Shown here piece after piece: positions 19,975 to 29,106 of a stretch of 60,300 bases of DNA. A program made the translations under genes and the position numbers. The stretch is from NCBI RefSeq assembly GCF_002760615.1, contig NZ_AWWI01000180.1, positions 1 to 60,300 of the forward strand. Reading direction: 5' to 3'. Every line of letters starts with the position of its first letter. Position 1 is the stretch's first letter. This DNA comes from Puniceibacterium antarcticum (lineage in GTDB: Bacteria; Pseudomonadota; Alphaproteobacteria; Rhodobacterales; Rhodobacteraceae). The notes beneath the pieces are model-generated. The model was not told the origin of the DNA. It made no database searches and worked only from the letters and a program-made list of their open reading frames with translations.

Positions 19975-20229
19975 TCAGACGCGCTTGACCAGCCGTATCA
20001 GCGCCAGCAGGACGACCGCGCCGAGTGTGGCCTGAAGGATCGACGCGAGGATGCCGCCGCCCATGGCAAAGCCGAAATAGGGGAACAACCAGCCCGCGAT
20101 AAAGGCGCCGATGATGCCGACCACGATATTGCCCAGAAGGCCGTAGCCGTAGCCCGAGACGATCAGCCCGGCCAGCCATCCAGCGATGGCACCGATGAGA
20201 AGAATGATAAGAATTGCCTGGAGTGCCAT
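19975..20229 (-). CDS. GlsB/YeaQ/YmgE family membrane protein
   Basis: 84 residues with three hydrophobic segments rich in glycine (GAIAGWLAGLIVSGYGYG, NIVVGIIGAFIAGWLFP, then an alanine/leucine helix), which is the whole of the transglycosylase-associated protein family. Such proteins are stress-induced small membrane proteins with no proven enzymatic activity. A good AAAGGGG ribosome site precedes the ATG. Monocistronic, converging with bdhA. Confidence 0.88.
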   Translation of the reverse strand: MALQAILIILLIGAIAGWLAGLIVSGYGYGLLGNIVVGIIGAFIAGWLFPYFGFAMGGGILASILQATLGAVVLLALIRLVKRV

Positions 20230-20397
20230 TTTGGCCCCTTTTTAAATATTTGACCGCAAGGCTGCGGGATGCGGATTTCGCCGGTATTTGCCTGTGTCCA
20301 ACGCGGCACGGGGGGAAAGGTTGCCGACGAAACACGCTGGCCGCTCGCGGCAGCTGGTCTGGCGCGATTGCATGGATTTCGAACGATGCGGGTGGGA

Positions 20398-20474
20398 TGG
20401 TAGGCCCGGCAGGACTTGAACCCGCAACCAAAGCGTTATGAGCGCTCTGCTCTAACCAGTTGAGCTACAGGCCC
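20398..20474 (-). tRNA. tRNA-Ile (CAT, lysidine-modified)
   Basis: 77 bases on the minus strand with encoded CCA. Anticodon loop CTCATAA gives CAT. The body, especially AGAGCGCTCATAACGCTTTGGT, resembles the AUA-reading isoleucine tRNA rather than elongator or initiator methionine tRNA. It would need TilS to convert C34 to lysidine. The acceptor stem closes with a G-U pair. Confidence 0.9.
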
Positions 20475-20854
20475 GCTGAGACCTGTGCATATCATCCGGG
20501 CGGCGCGGGTCAAGACAGAACCGGCGCAAAATGCGGCCAGAGGGCGTAGAGACCACTGCCATGCCCACCAAGGCTATCTGCGGCTGGCGGAGGGTGATTG
20601 AGGCGTTTACTGCGTTTTGGCTTAAACCTGGATCGGATATTCGCGGTCTCTCCCTTTGATTGAACGCGACATCGGATGCCCGTTGCCTTTGGTTAAACCC
20701 GAAACGCTGTAATTCATTCAACAGGCAAAAAGCTTTGTTCACATGAGCTGAGGTTAGTGTCAGAAAGGTCCCGGACCACGCCCATGCGTGCCAAGGTGCT
20801 TTCCTTCAATTCGCAGGTGCGCTAAAGCGCCGTAAATCTAGACGGGAGAGCGCC
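20475..20854. other. 380-base intergenic region before purM
   Basis: Contains the tRNA-Ile promoter on the minus strand, an inverted pair of a dispersed repeat (about 20604-20636 and 20689-20712), and the purM promoter. A minus-strand 96-codon frame here is not convincing. Confidence 0.6.
20689..20712 (+). repeat. dispersed AACCCGAAACGC repeat, copy 1
   Basis: GGTTAAACCCGAAACGCTGTAA matches copies at 22575-22603 and 49500-49528. A diverged inverted partner lies at about 20604-20636, so the pair could fold into a long imperfect hairpin. Confidence 0.55.
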
Positions 20855-21913
20855 ATGAGCAGCACAGAGACCGGCGGCAAGAACGGCATCACATATGCCG
20901 ATGCAGGTGTGGACATCGATGCGGGCAATGCCCTGGTCGAGCGGATCAAGCCTGCGGCCAAGCGCACAGCGCGCCCCGGCGTGATGTCGGGTCTTGGCGG
21001 CTTTGGCGCGCTGTTCGATCTGAAAGGCGCCGGGTACACTGATCCGGTTCTTGTGGCGGCGACCGACGGTGTGGGCACCAAGCTGCGCATCGCGATCGAC
21101 ACCGGTCATGTGGATGGCGTGGGCATTGATCTGGTTGCCATGTGCGTAAACGATCTGGTCTGTCAGGGTGCGGAGCCGCTGTTCTTTCTGGATTATTTCG
21201 CAACAGGCAAGCTGGACACCGACACGGCCGCGCGGGTGATCGAGGGCATTGCCGAGGGCTGCGTGCGGTCCGGCTGTGCGCTGATCGGGGGCGAGACGGC
21301 GGAAATGCCGGGGATGTATCCGGCGGGCGACTTTGACCTTGCCGGTTTTGCCGTCGGTGCGATGGAACGGGGCAGTGAGTTGCCTGCCGGTGTAGCCGAG
21401 GGCGATGTGCTGCTGGGACTGGCGTCGGACGGCGTGCATTCCAATGGTTATTCGCTGGTGCGCAAGCTGGTCGAGGTTTCGGGGCTGGGCTGGGACGCGC
21501 CGTGCCCCTGGTCGGAGCAGAGCCTTGGTGCGGAGCTTCTGACACCGACGCGCCTGTATGTGCGGTCGGCCCTTGCGGCTGTCCGGGCGGGTGGCGTGCA
21601 TGCGCTGGCGCATATCACCGGTGGCGGTCTGACCGAAAACCTGCCGCGTGTCCTGCCCGAGGGGCTGGGTGCGACGATCTATCTGGACGCCTGGCAACTG
21701 CCGCCGGTCTTTGCCTGGATGGCCGAGACGGGGGGCATGGCGCAGGCAGAACTACTCAAGACCTTTAACTGCGGTGTGGGCATGATCGCCGTTGTTGCGC
21801 CGGATCAGGCCGAAGCGCTGACCGCGTTGCTGGCCGAAGAGGGCGAGAGCGTCATTCCGCTGGGCTATGTGAGCGGCACACCGGGCGTGCAGTATCAGGG
21901 CGACCTTGCGTGA
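20855..21913 (+). CDS. purM: phosphoribosylformylglycinamidine cyclo-ligase
   Basis: 352 residues. ATP-dependent closure of FGAM to AIR in purine synthesis. The family signatures are present: [14 protein letters not shown] at the N-terminus, [14 protein letters not shown], the ATP-loop region [38 protein letters not shown], and [15 protein letters not shown]. Full length. GGGAGAG precedes the ATG. Its TGA overlaps the GTG start of purN (GTGA), giving a tightly coupled pair for steps 3 and 5 of the pathway. Confidence 0.97.
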   Translation: MSSTETGGKNGITYADAGVDIDAGNALVERIKPAAKRTARPGVMSGLGGFGALFDLKGAGYTDPVLVAATDGVGTKLRIAIDTGHVDGVGIDLVAMCVNDLVCQGAEPLFFLDYFATGKLDTDTAARVIEGIAEGCVRSGCALIGGETAEMPGMYPAGDFDLAGFAVGAMERGSELPAGVAEGDVLLGLASDGVHSNGYSLVRKLVEVSGLGWDAPCPWSEQSLGAELLTPTRLYVRSALAAVRAGGVHALAHITGGGLTENLPRVLPEGLGATIYLDAWQLPPVFAWMAETGGMAQAELLKTFNCGVGMIAVVAPDQAEALTALLAEEGESVIPLGYVSGTPGVQYQGDLA

Positions 21914-22503
21914 CCAGACGGGTTGCTATTCTGCTGTCTGGTGGCGGTTCCAACATGGTGGCGCTGGCGCAGAGCATGACGGGTGATCACCCGGCGCGTC
22001 CCGTGCTGGTGATGGCCAACAGTGCGGCGGCGGGCGGGCTGGACAAGGCCCGCGCCATGGGGATCGAGACCGATTTTGTCGATCACCGCCCGTTCAAAGG
22101 TGACCGGGCCGCGTTCGAGGATGCGCTGCATGCCCGTCTGGTGCAGGCCCAGCCGGATATCATCTGTCTGGCCGGGTTCATGCGTGTGCTGACTGAAGGC
22201 TTCGTGCGGCGCTGGCAGGGCCGGATGCTGAACATCCACCCTTCGTTGCTGCCGAAATATCGCGGATTGCACACCCATGCCCGCGCGCTTGAGGCGGGCG
22301 ATGCACAGCATGGCTGCACGGTGCACGAGGTCACTCCGGAGTTGGACGAAGGTCCGGTACTTGGACAGGCGACAGTGCCTGTAAACGCAGAGGACACGCC
22401 CGACACATTGGCCGCGCGTGTCCTTGTGATGGAACATCAGCTTTATCCGGCGGTGTTGCGTCGGTTTGCTGGTGGCGACCGCACAATGGTGCGGCTACCT
22501 TAG
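21910..22503 (+). CDS. purN: phosphoribosylglycinamide formyltransferase
   Basis: 197 residues. Transfers a formyl group from 10-formyl-tetrahydrofolate to GAR. It starts with GTG at 21910 inside the end of purM. The phosphate-binding LLSGGGSNM is at residues 8-16; the catalytic Asn-His-Asp set lies in [18 protein letters not shown] and in [13 protein letters not shown]. Full length for the bacterial enzyme. Confidence 0.96.
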   Translation: MTRRVAILLSGGGSNMVALAQSMTGDHPARPVLVMANSAAAGGLDKARAMGIETDFVDHRPFKGDRAAFEDALHARLVQAQPDIICLAGFMRVLTEGFVRRWQGRMLNIHPSLLPKYRGLHTHARALEAGDAQHGCTVHEVTPELDEGPVLGQATVPVNAEDTPDTLAARVLVMEHQLYPAVLRRFAGGDRTMVRLP

Positions 22504-22574
22504 CCCGTTTTGGGATCACCCTGAACCAGAATCAGATTTCGCGTTCGCCCCAAAAGGGTGGCCGCATCTGTCTA

Positions 22575-22603
22575 GATTCAGTTTGAACCCGAAACGCTTT
22601 AGC
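22575..22603 (+). repeat. dispersed AACCCGAAACGC repeat, copy 2
   Basis: AGATTCAGTTTGAACCCGAA continuing into ACGCTTTAGCG; the last bases overlap the stop of the small protein at 22599. A weaker inverted partner lies at about 22505-22535. It lies between convergent genes and may help end transcription. Confidence 0.55.
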
Positions 22604-22787
22604 GCAGTGACACCGAGGTGGCGGCATTGCCGTGCCAGCCTGTGGCCGGAATTTCCGACGTCGGGGCCATCAGGGCAGGGATACCCATCAGGACAACAAG
22701 CGCAATTGCCGTCAGCGCGGCCGCAAGGGTCGAACGGTCCATCGCCGCGCGGCGCGGCGTTGCAATGTGAAAATCAAGTGTGGTCAT
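22599..22787 (-). CDS. small hypothetical membrane protein
   Basis: 62 residues with one strong hydrophobic helix (about residues 18-42: STLAAALTAIALVVLMGIPALM). A GGAG ribosome site sits 9 bases before the ATG, and the N-terminus MTTLDFHIATPRRA is soluble and basic, so an N-in orientation is likely. No family recognised. It converges with purN. Confidence 0.55.
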   Translation of the reverse strand: MTTLDFHIATPRRAAMDRSTLAAALTAIALVVLMGIPALMAPTSEIPATGWHGNAATSVSLR

Positions 22788-23083
22788 GGGGTTAGCTCCG
22801 ATCCATGAAGTCAGGATCAGGGTATAGCGATCCGGTAAGCGTTATGAAAATGAATGTTTTGTGTAAGGTTAATCACAAATATTGATGGCTGTGGCCGGGC
22901 GCCTAATTTTGCCATAAAGTGGATGTTTGATGCGGAAGATGAGGTCCTGCTTTCCCTGACAGAGGACACAATCCTTCATTCTGTCGGGATTGGGGGTTGA
23001 TTTACGTGAAGACCGCTTTGATCTATCGCGAAAAATTGTTTACGACATGTTTTCAACAAGAATGATAATCGCCCGGAGCCCGA
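22788..23083. other. 296-base divergent intergenic region
   Basis: Upstream of both the small membrane gene (minus) and rnd (plus), and AT rich. TGATAAT at about 23063-23069 is a -10 candidate for rnd. Nothing else recognised. Confidence 0.45.
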
Positions 23084-24241
23084 ATGAAGACGATAACGAC
23101 GACTGAGGAGCTGGCGACCTTCTGCGAAGGAGCCAAGGGGCAGGCCTATATCACTGTGGATACGGAATTTCTGCGGGAACGGACCTATTATTCCAAGCTT
23201 TGCCTACTGCAGCTTGCCTTGCCGGGCCGGGATGACAGCACAGCGGTGCTGGTGGATCCGCTTGCCGAGGGGCTGTCGCTGGAGCCGCTGATGGATCTGT
23301 TCCGCGACACGTCGGTGGTCAAGGTGTTCCACGCGGCCCGTCAGGATCTTGAGATCTTTTATGTGGATCACGGAGTGATTCCTGAGCCGATGTTCGACAC
23401 GCAGGTTGCGGCGATGGTCTGTGGCTTTGGTGAGCAGGTCGGTTACGAGACGCTGGTCAAGCGGATCGCCAAGGAAGGGTTGGACAAGTCCTCGCGCTTT
23501 ACCGACTGGTCGCGGCGTCCGCTGTCGGATGCGCAGAAGGTCTATGCGCTGGCCGATGTCACCTATTTGCGCCAGATCTACGAATTCCTGTCGGTACAGC
23601 TGGCAAAATCCGGCCGCACCCCGTGGGTTGAGGAAGAGATCACGCTGCTGACCAATCCCGAGACCTATATCACCCGGCCCGCCGAGGCCTGGCTGAAGAT
23701 CAAGACACGCTCGACCGCGCCGCGTTTTCTGGCGATCGTGCGGGAACTGGCCGCTTTCCGCGAGAGCTATGCGCAGGAACGCAACATCCCGCGCAGCCGG
23801 GTCTACAAGGACGATGCGCTGGTCGAGCTCGCCTCGACCAAGCCGCAGAGTTACGAGGATCTTGGCCGTTCGCGTCTGCTGCTGCGCGAGGCCCGCAAGG
23901 GCGACATTGCCGATGGGATCATCGCGGCAGTGACGCGCGGCCTGGAATGCCCCAAAGAAGATCTGCCGCAGCCCGACATGAGCCGCGACAAGATGCAGGT
24001 CAACCCGGCGCTGGCTGATCTGCTGCGTGTCTTGCTGAAGGCAAAGACCGAAAGTTCCGGGGTTGCGTCAAAGCTGATCGCGCCCGCGTCCGATCTGGAT
24101 GCCATTGCGGCAGGACTGCGCGATGTGCAGGCTCTGACAGGCTGGCGGCGCGAGGTCTTTGGCGCGGAAGCGCTGCGGCTGTGCGAAGGGCGCATCGCCC
24201 TTGCCGCGAAGGGCAACCATGTGGAAGTGATCGAAATCTGA
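23084..24241 (+). CDS. rnd: ribonuclease D
   Basis: 385 residues. 3'-to-5' exoribonuclease that trims tRNA and other stable RNA. The DEDDy exonuclease domain occupies the first 200 residues: Exo I ITVDTEFLRERTYY, Exo II VFHAARQDLEIF, Exo III YALADVTYLRQIY. An HRDC domain follows (FLAIVRELAAFRESYAQERNIPRSRVYKDDALVELA). Length and order fit alphaproteobacterial RNase D. It is followed by a textbook terminator. Confidence 0.95.
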   Translation: MKTITTTEELATFCEGAKGQAYITVDTEFLRERTYYSKLCLLQLALPGRDDSTAVLVDPLAEGLSLEPLMDLFRDTSVVKVFHAARQDLEIFYVDHGVIPEPMFDTQVAAMVCGFGEQVGYETLVKRIAKEGLDKSSRFTDWSRRPLSDAQKVYALADVTYLRQIYEFLSVQLAKSGRTPWVEEEITLLTNPETYITRPAEAWLKIKTRSTAPRFLAIVRELAAFRESYAQERNIPRSRVYKDDALVELASTKPQSYEDLGRSRLLLREARKGDIADGIIAAVTRGLECPKEDLPQPDMSRDKMQVNPALADLLRVLLKAKTESSGVASKLIAPASDLDAIAAGLRDVQALTGWRREVFGAEALRLCEGRIALAAKGNHVEVIEI

Positions 24242-24245
24242 TCGG

Positions 24246-24271
24246 GGCGGCGCAGACAGCGCCGCCTTTTT
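24246..24271 (+). terminator. rho-independent terminator of rnd
   Basis: GGCGGCGC, loop AGACA, GCGCCGCC, then TTTTT: a perfect 8-bp stem that starts four bases after the rnd stop. Confidence 0.95.
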
Positions 24272-24383
24272 CACCTTGGCCCGTTTTGTGATGTTGCGCC
24301 GACCCCAAGCCCGACGAAACCTCAGCCCGGCCCGGATGGGGCCAGGCTGCGATTATAAGAGCAGATAGATCTGCGGCGCGGTC

Positions 24384-24899
24384 TTAGCGGCGGGCGGTCT
24401 GCTCGTTGCTGCGAGCAATCACACGAATCGTGCTGACACCGGCAAGTTCCTGATCGGTGAGCCAGAGGGCCGCTGTCACGGTGCGCGACCAGTCATTGGT
24501 ATCACGCGGGCCATTGGTCTGCAGAGCGCTGAGCGTATAGCTCAGGGTGCCGGGCTGATCGGGCACGGGCACAAGGCGCACATCGAAGGGACCCTGACGG
24601 TCAGCGATACCGCTGGCCCGGATGATCGCCCCACCGGCGCGGCGTTCGATCAAAAGTTCGGAGACTGTCGCAATCGGCTGACCGACATAGGGTGGGGGAG
24701 CCTTTTTGGCGCCCAGAAGATTGAAGCGACGCTCTGCCGGGATCAGAGGGTTCACGGTGCTGTCCGGGTTCTGGACGGCCACAGGTTGGGAGCGGGCGCC
24801 ACCGAACCAGTTCATCGGATTGACCCGCGAGTCGCGCACGGTGCTGCAACTGGTCAGCAGCACTGCTGAAACCGTCAGGATCATGAGGGGTTTGAACAT
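24384..24899 (-). CDS. conserved lipoprotein of unknown function
   Basis: 171 residues. A type II signal is clear: MFKPLMILTVSAVLLTSC, lipobox LTSC with Cys18, followed by Ser, which favours outer-membrane sorting. A proline-rich linker and a beta-rich C-terminal half (about residues 78-165) follow. It looks like the hypothetical lipoprotein commonly found in Rhodobacterales; no function known. It is divergent from sufE. Confidence 0.8.
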   Translation of the reverse strand: MFKPLMILTVSAVLLTSCSTVRDSRVNPMNWFGGARSQPVAVQNPDSTVNPLIPAERRFNLLGAKKAPPPYVGQPIATVSELLIERRAGGAIIRASGIADRQGPFDVRLVPVPDQPGTLSYTLSALQTNGPRDTNDWSRTVTAALWLTDQELAGVSTIRVIARSNEQTARR

Positions 24900-25029
24900 G
24901 CAACTGCTGCCTTTTTTCTACTGCCTGAGGGATAGCGCAGTGCGCGCCGGTTGAAAAGCCTCCCCAAGAGGGCTGGACCTTTATCGGGGGGGCACTTAGG
25001 TCAGGACCAAGGACACGAGGAGTGATTTC

Positions 25030-25440
25030 ATGGCCCAGGCGGCATTTGAAGACGTGGTCGAGGATTTCGAATTCCTTGAGGATTGGGAAGATCGCTATCG
25101 CCACGTGATCGAGCTGGGCAAGGCGATGGCGCCTTTGCCCGATGCGTTGAAAGTTCCGGCAACCAAGGTTGATGGCTGCGCAAGCCAGGTCTGGCTGCAT
25201 CCGGCGGTGAGCGGTGGTGCATACCATTTCCAGGGTGACAGCGATGCGATGATCGTGCGCGGTCTGATCGCCGTCTTGCACCGGCTTTATGACGGATTGC
25301 CTTTGGCCGAAGTCGGCAAGGTTGACGCGCGGGCCGAACTGGGGCGGTTGGGGTTGAACGACCATCTGTCGGCGCAGCGCTCTAACGGGTTGAGCGCGAT
25401 GATCGAGCGGATCCGGATCCAGGCGGCTGAGGCGGTCTGA
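25030..25440 (+). CDS. sufE: SufE family cysteine desulfurase activator
   Basis: 136 residues. Accepts sulfane sulfur from the SufS-type desulfurase on a conserved cysteine and passes it to Fe-S cluster assembly. The active cysteine is in VDGCASQVWL, and the RIRIQA tail is typical of the fold. Full length. An AGGAG ribosome site lies upstream. The rest of the suf operon is not here. Confidence 0.93.
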   Translation: MAQAAFEDVVEDFEFLEDWEDRYRHVIELGKAMAPLPDALKVPATKVDGCASQVWLHPAVSGGAYHFQGDSDAMIVRGLIAVLHRLYDGLPLAEVGKVDARAELGRLGLNDHLSAQRSNGLSAMIERIRIQAAEAV

Positions 25441-25473
25441 CCCTCTGATGTTGTGCCTTTCGTCAGGGCAGGA

Positions 25474-25523
25474 GTGAGGGGCCAGCCCCTCACACTCCCC
25501 GGGATATTTAGGGGCAGATGAAA
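25474..25523 (+). repeat. hairpin-plus-tail element, copy 1
   Basis: GTGAGGGG-CCAG-CCCCTCAC hairpin followed by the tail ACTCCCCGGGATATTTA then GGGGCAGATGAA. A second copy lies at 30335-30384. It sits just after sufE, between convergent genes (sufE and trpE). It may act as a terminator or RNA-stability element. Confidence 0.8.
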
Positions 25524-25705
25524 CCGGGGCTTTGGGCGCGGGAGACGTTTGGGTCTATAGAGTCCGGCCTTTCAGGTGAACGGCGCTTTTTGGGTCGGTG
25601 GCGGAGCCGACGGGCCGCCCAGAGCGGAGTCTGGTTTTGCGATGTTGGCTGTATTGGCTGAAAGGTCAGTGGCGTCAGGTCGACAGCGTGGAGCCTTTGC
25701 GGGAT

Positions 25706-27217
25706 CTAGGTGTTGCCGCTGCCGGTGAAGCGGGCCGCGTCAGCAGCGGCGCGGCGGATGGCGTTGGATTTGTGCACGGTTTCCTGATACTCCGCTTCGG
25801 GGTCGCTGTCATAGACGACACCACCACCGGCCTGAATGTAGAGTTTCTGATCTTTCAGGATCGCCGTGCGCAGGGCGATGCACATGTCCATGTCACCACC
25901 GGCGCTGAAATATCCGACACCGCCCCCATAGACGCCGCGCTTTTCTGGCTCAAGCTCGTCGATGATCTGCATGGCGCGTACCTTGGGCGCGCCCGAGACG
26001 GTGCCTGCGGGCATGCCTGCGAAAAATGCCGAAAGGGCATCCTGATCTTCCGCCAGCTCGCCCGTCACGTTCGAGACGATGTGCATCACATGGCTGTAGC
26101 GTTCGATGATGAACTGTTCGGTTGGCTTCACCGTGCCGATCTTGCTGACCTTGCCGGTGTCGTTGCGGCCCAGATCCAGCAGCATCAGGTGTTCTGCCAA
26201 CTCCTTTTTATCGGCCAGAAGCTCCAGTTCGTTCGCCTTGTCCTCTTCCGGGGTGGCGCCGCGGGGGCGGGTGCCGGCGATGGGGCGGATGGTGACCTCG
26301 CGGCCAAAGACCCGCACGAGGATTTCGGGGCTGGCACCGATGACCTGAAAGCCGCCGAAGTTGAAGTAGAACATGAAGGGCGAGGGGTTGGTGCGCCGGA
26401 GCGAGCGGTAGAGCGTGAAGGGCGGCAGCGGGAAATCCTGCGTCCAGCGCTGGGACGGAACAACCTGAAAGATGTCGCCTTTGCGGATATAATCCTTCGC
26501 CGTTTCCACGGCGGCCTTGTAGGCGTCGGGGGTGAAGTTGCTGACCGGCGCGCCGACCTCCTGCGCCTCGCCCAGATCGCGGCTGGCCTGCGGCATGGCA
26601 CGTTCCAGATCGCGCATGGCGTCCATCACACGCTCAGCCGCCTGGGCATAGGCGGCGCGGGCGGACAGACCGTCATTGATCCATGCGGGGGAGACCACGG
26701 TCACCTCGCCCTTGACTCCGTCGAGCACGGCGACAACCGATGGGCGCATCATCACCGCATCGGGCAGGCCGAGCGGATCGGGGTTCACGTCCGGGAGGTG
26801 TTCGACCAGCCGGATCATGTCATAGCCGAGATAGCCAAACAGACCGGCGGCGGCCTGGGGCAGGTCCTCTGGCAGGGCGATGCGGGATTCCGCGATCAAT
26901 GCACGCAGGGAGGTCAGCGGATCGGCGTCCACGTCCTTGTACGCCTCTGCATCATAGCGCGCCTGCCGGTTCAGGCGGGCGGTGGTGCCGTGGCACTGCC
27001 AGATCAAGTCTGGCTTCATCCCGATGATCGAATACCGTCCACGCACCTCGCCTCCGGTCACGGATTCGAGCATGAAGGCGTCCTTGGCCGCCCCAGTCAG
27101 CCGCAGCATCAGGGAAACCGGCGTGTCGAGGTCGGCGGCGAGGCGGGCGTAGACAACCTGATTTTCGCCGGCCTTATAGGCCTTGGCAAAGCTGTCGTAA
27201 TCGGGGGTCAGGGCCAT
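25706..27217 (-). CDS. trpE: anthranilate synthase component I
   Basis: 503 residues. Makes anthranilate from chorismate with ammonia supplied by TrpG. The chorismate-binding domain is intact: GDIFQVVPSQR, the IAGTRPRG motif, LLDLGRNDTGKV, PAGTVSGAPK and QAGGGVVYDSDPE. The N-terminal domain carries LESVTGGEVRGRYS, the usual tryptophan feedback region. It starts 5 bases after the ppiD stop, so the two form an operon. trpG, trpD and trpC are not in the window. No attenuator peptide rich in Trp was seen ahead of it. Confidence 0.96.
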   Translation of the reverse strand: MALTPDYDSFAKAYKAGENQVVYARLAADLDTPVSLMLRLTGAAKDAFMLESVTGGEVRGRYSIIGMKPDLIWQCHGTTARLNRQARYDAEAYKDVDADPLTSLRALIAESRIALPEDLPQAAAGLFGYLGYDMIRLVEHLPDVNPDPLGLPDAVMMRPSVVAVLDGVKGEVTVVSPAWINDGLSARAAYAQAAERVMDAMRDLERAMPQASRDLGEAQEVGAPVSNFTPDAYKAAVETAKDYIRKGDIFQVVPSQRWTQDFPLPPFTLYRSLRRTNPSPFMFYFNFGGFQVIGASPEILVRVFGREVTIRPIAGTRPRGATPEEDKANELELLADKKELAEHLMLLDLGRNDTGKVSKIGTVKPTEQFIIERYSHVMHIVSNVTGELAEDQDALSAFFAGMPAGTVSGAPKVRAMQIIDELEPEKRGVYGGGVGYFSAGGDMDMCIALRTAILKDQKLYIQAGGGVVYDSDPEAEYQETVHKSNAIRRAAADAARFTGSGNT

Positions 27218-27221
27218 CGGG

Positions 27222-29069
27222 TTACTGTATCTGTGCGTGGACGGCGTTCAGCGCCTGCTGGTTGATCCGAACCCCGGCGCGGGACTGGATATCCGCGGAC
27301 AGGGCGCCATAGACATCCTGCGCCACATCATTGGCCGCCTGCTGGCGCAGCTGATCGGCAAGTGCCTTGCTGTCGTCAGCCTCGGGGTCGACCGGGATCA
27401 CCTCGTCCAGACGCACCAGCGTGACCTGTCCATTGCCAGGCAGGATGCGGATCTGGGCAGGTTCCATTTCAAACACCGCAGTCAGCAGACCGGGGGGCAG
27501 GTCGGTGACCTTTGCATTGCGGGTCAGACCCTCCTCGACCGTGATGTTCAGGCCGAGATCGCTGAAGGTTTGCCCGTTGCCCACCTGCGCGACAAGCGCT
27601 TCGGCGGCTTTGGTCAGTGACTCTGTCGCCTTCTGGCGATCAAGTCCGGTGCGCACGCGGTCGATCACATCCGCAAGCGGCAGCGGGGCTTCGGGCTGAA
27701 CCTCGTCCAGACGCAGGGCAAAGAGGCCGCCGTCGCCCAGTTCGGTGATCTCGGGGAAGTCGCCATCCTGCACAGCCTGCGCCGCCTCGCGGAAGGTGTC
27801 GTAGCCGGCGATGCCATCTGCAGCTTCGCCCGCCCAGTCGATCTGACCCAGTTGCATTTCCGTATCGGCGGCCAGCTGTTCCAGAGTCGCGCCCCCGGCC
27901 AGTTCGTCATCAAAACTTTGTGCCTGGGTTTCGATCACGCGGCGGGCGCGGTCGAGCGCCAATTCATCATTGAGTTGATCGCGCGCTTCTTCGAACGGGG
28001 TGACCTGTGCGGGCAGCACGCCGTTCACCCGGAACAGTGCCGCGCCAAGCGAGGACGGCAGCGGGCCGACGACCGTGCCGGGTTCGGCGGCAAAGACGTC
28101 TTCGCCCGCAGCGCCCAGCGAGACAAGGGTGGCATCGCCCAGATCGACATCGGCAAGGTCCAGACCGCGATCACTGACAAGGGTTTCAAAATCCGTCTCA
28201 CCTGCATCGATGCTTGCCTTGGCGGCCTGTGCGGCAGCGTCATCGGCGAATACGAGGCGTTCCACCAGCCGACGTTCGGGCGTGTTGTACTGGTCGCTGC
28301 GTTCGTCATAGGCGGCGCGCAGGGCATCCTCGTCGACCTCGACCGTATCAAGGAGCATCGCCGGGGTGATCCAGGCGTAGGTGATGACCTTGGTTTCGGG
28401 CCGGGTGTACTGATCCGTGTTGGCGTCGTAATAGGTTTGCAGCTCTTCATCCGTGGCGACGGGCAGGCCAGTTTGCAGGCTGCTTTCATCCAGTGTCGCA
28501 TAGGTGAAGGCGCGCTTTTCACCAGCATAGGCCAGCAGCGTGTTCACATAGGTGTCGGGCAGAGAGGTTCCTGCCAGCACGGCGCCCTGAAGGATGGTGC
28601 GGGCGGTTTCGTCGCGCATTTCCGCCTCGAAGGCGGTTTCGGTCAGGCCTGCATTGCGCAGGGCAAAGCGATAGGATTCGCGGTCGAATGTGCCATCGAC
28701 ACCTTGAAAGGCCTTGATGCGGGATAGGGCCTGCGCGAGCTGCTCGTCACCTACGGAAAGGCCAAGCTGACCTGCCTCGTAATCAAAGGCCTTTGCGGTG
28801 ACCAGCTGCGAGAGCACCTGCTGCGTCAGGCCAAGCTGTTCGGCCTGTGCAAAGGGCATAGCCGATCCGGTCTGTGCCTCGAAGGCGCGCATTTCGTTCT
28901 GGAGCGCCCGTCCATACGCCTCGATCGTGATGTCCTTGTCACCGACAGAGCCCACGCTGCGGGCTGTGCCAGACAGGTTGGTGGCGCCGAACCCGGCAAG
29001 GCCCACCATCAACATCAGCAGAATAATCCAGACAAAGGTCTTTGACAGATTGCGGGCCTTGAATGCCAT
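27222..29069 (-). CDS. ppiD: PpiD-type peptidylprolyl isomerase/chaperone
   Basis: 615 residues. An inner-membrane anchored periplasmic foldase: short cytoplasmic N-terminus, one helix (FVWIILLMLMVGLAGFG, about residues 12-28), a SurA-type chaperone region, a parvulin-like domain around residues 230-350 and a second similar region later. The start at 29069 follows AAGGAGCG; the frame is open upstream but non-coding in character. It is paired with trpE, an association common in this order without an obvious metabolic reason. Confidence 0.92.
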   Translation of the reverse strand: MAFKARNLSKTFVWIILLMLMVGLAGFGATNLSGTARSVGSVGDKDITIEAYGRALQNEMRAFEAQTGSAMPFAQAEQLGLTQQVLSQLVTAKAFDYEAGQLGLSVGDEQLAQALSRIKAFQGVDGTFDRESYRFALRNAGLTETAFEAEMRDETARTILQGAVLAGTSLPDTYVNTLLAYAGEKRAFTYATLDESSLQTGLPVATDEELQTYYDANTDQYTRPETKVITYAWITPAMLLDTVEVDEDALRAAYDERSDQYNTPERRLVERLVFADDAAAQAAKASIDAGETDFETLVSDRGLDLADVDLGDATLVSLGAAGEDVFAAEPGTVVGPLPSSLGAALFRVNGVLPAQVTPFEEARDQLNDELALDRARRVIETQAQSFDDELAGGATLEQLAADTEMQLGQIDWAGEAADGIAGYDTFREAAQAVQDGDFPEITELGDGGLFALRLDEVQPEAPLPLADVIDRVRTGLDRQKATESLTKAAEALVAQVGNGQTFSDLGLNITVEEGLTRNAKVTDLPPGLLTAVFEMEPAQIRILPGNGQVTLVRLDEVIPVDPEADDSKALADQLRQQAANDVAQDVYGALSADIQSRAGVRINQQALNAVHAQIQ

Positions 29070-29106
29070 GAAAGAGGCGCTCCTTGGGTTTCTTGTGGCC
29101 TCGTGT

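Noticed and set aside
25598-27265. 555-codon open frame on the plus strand
   Set aside because: Antisense shadow of trpE; the protein has no recognisable family.
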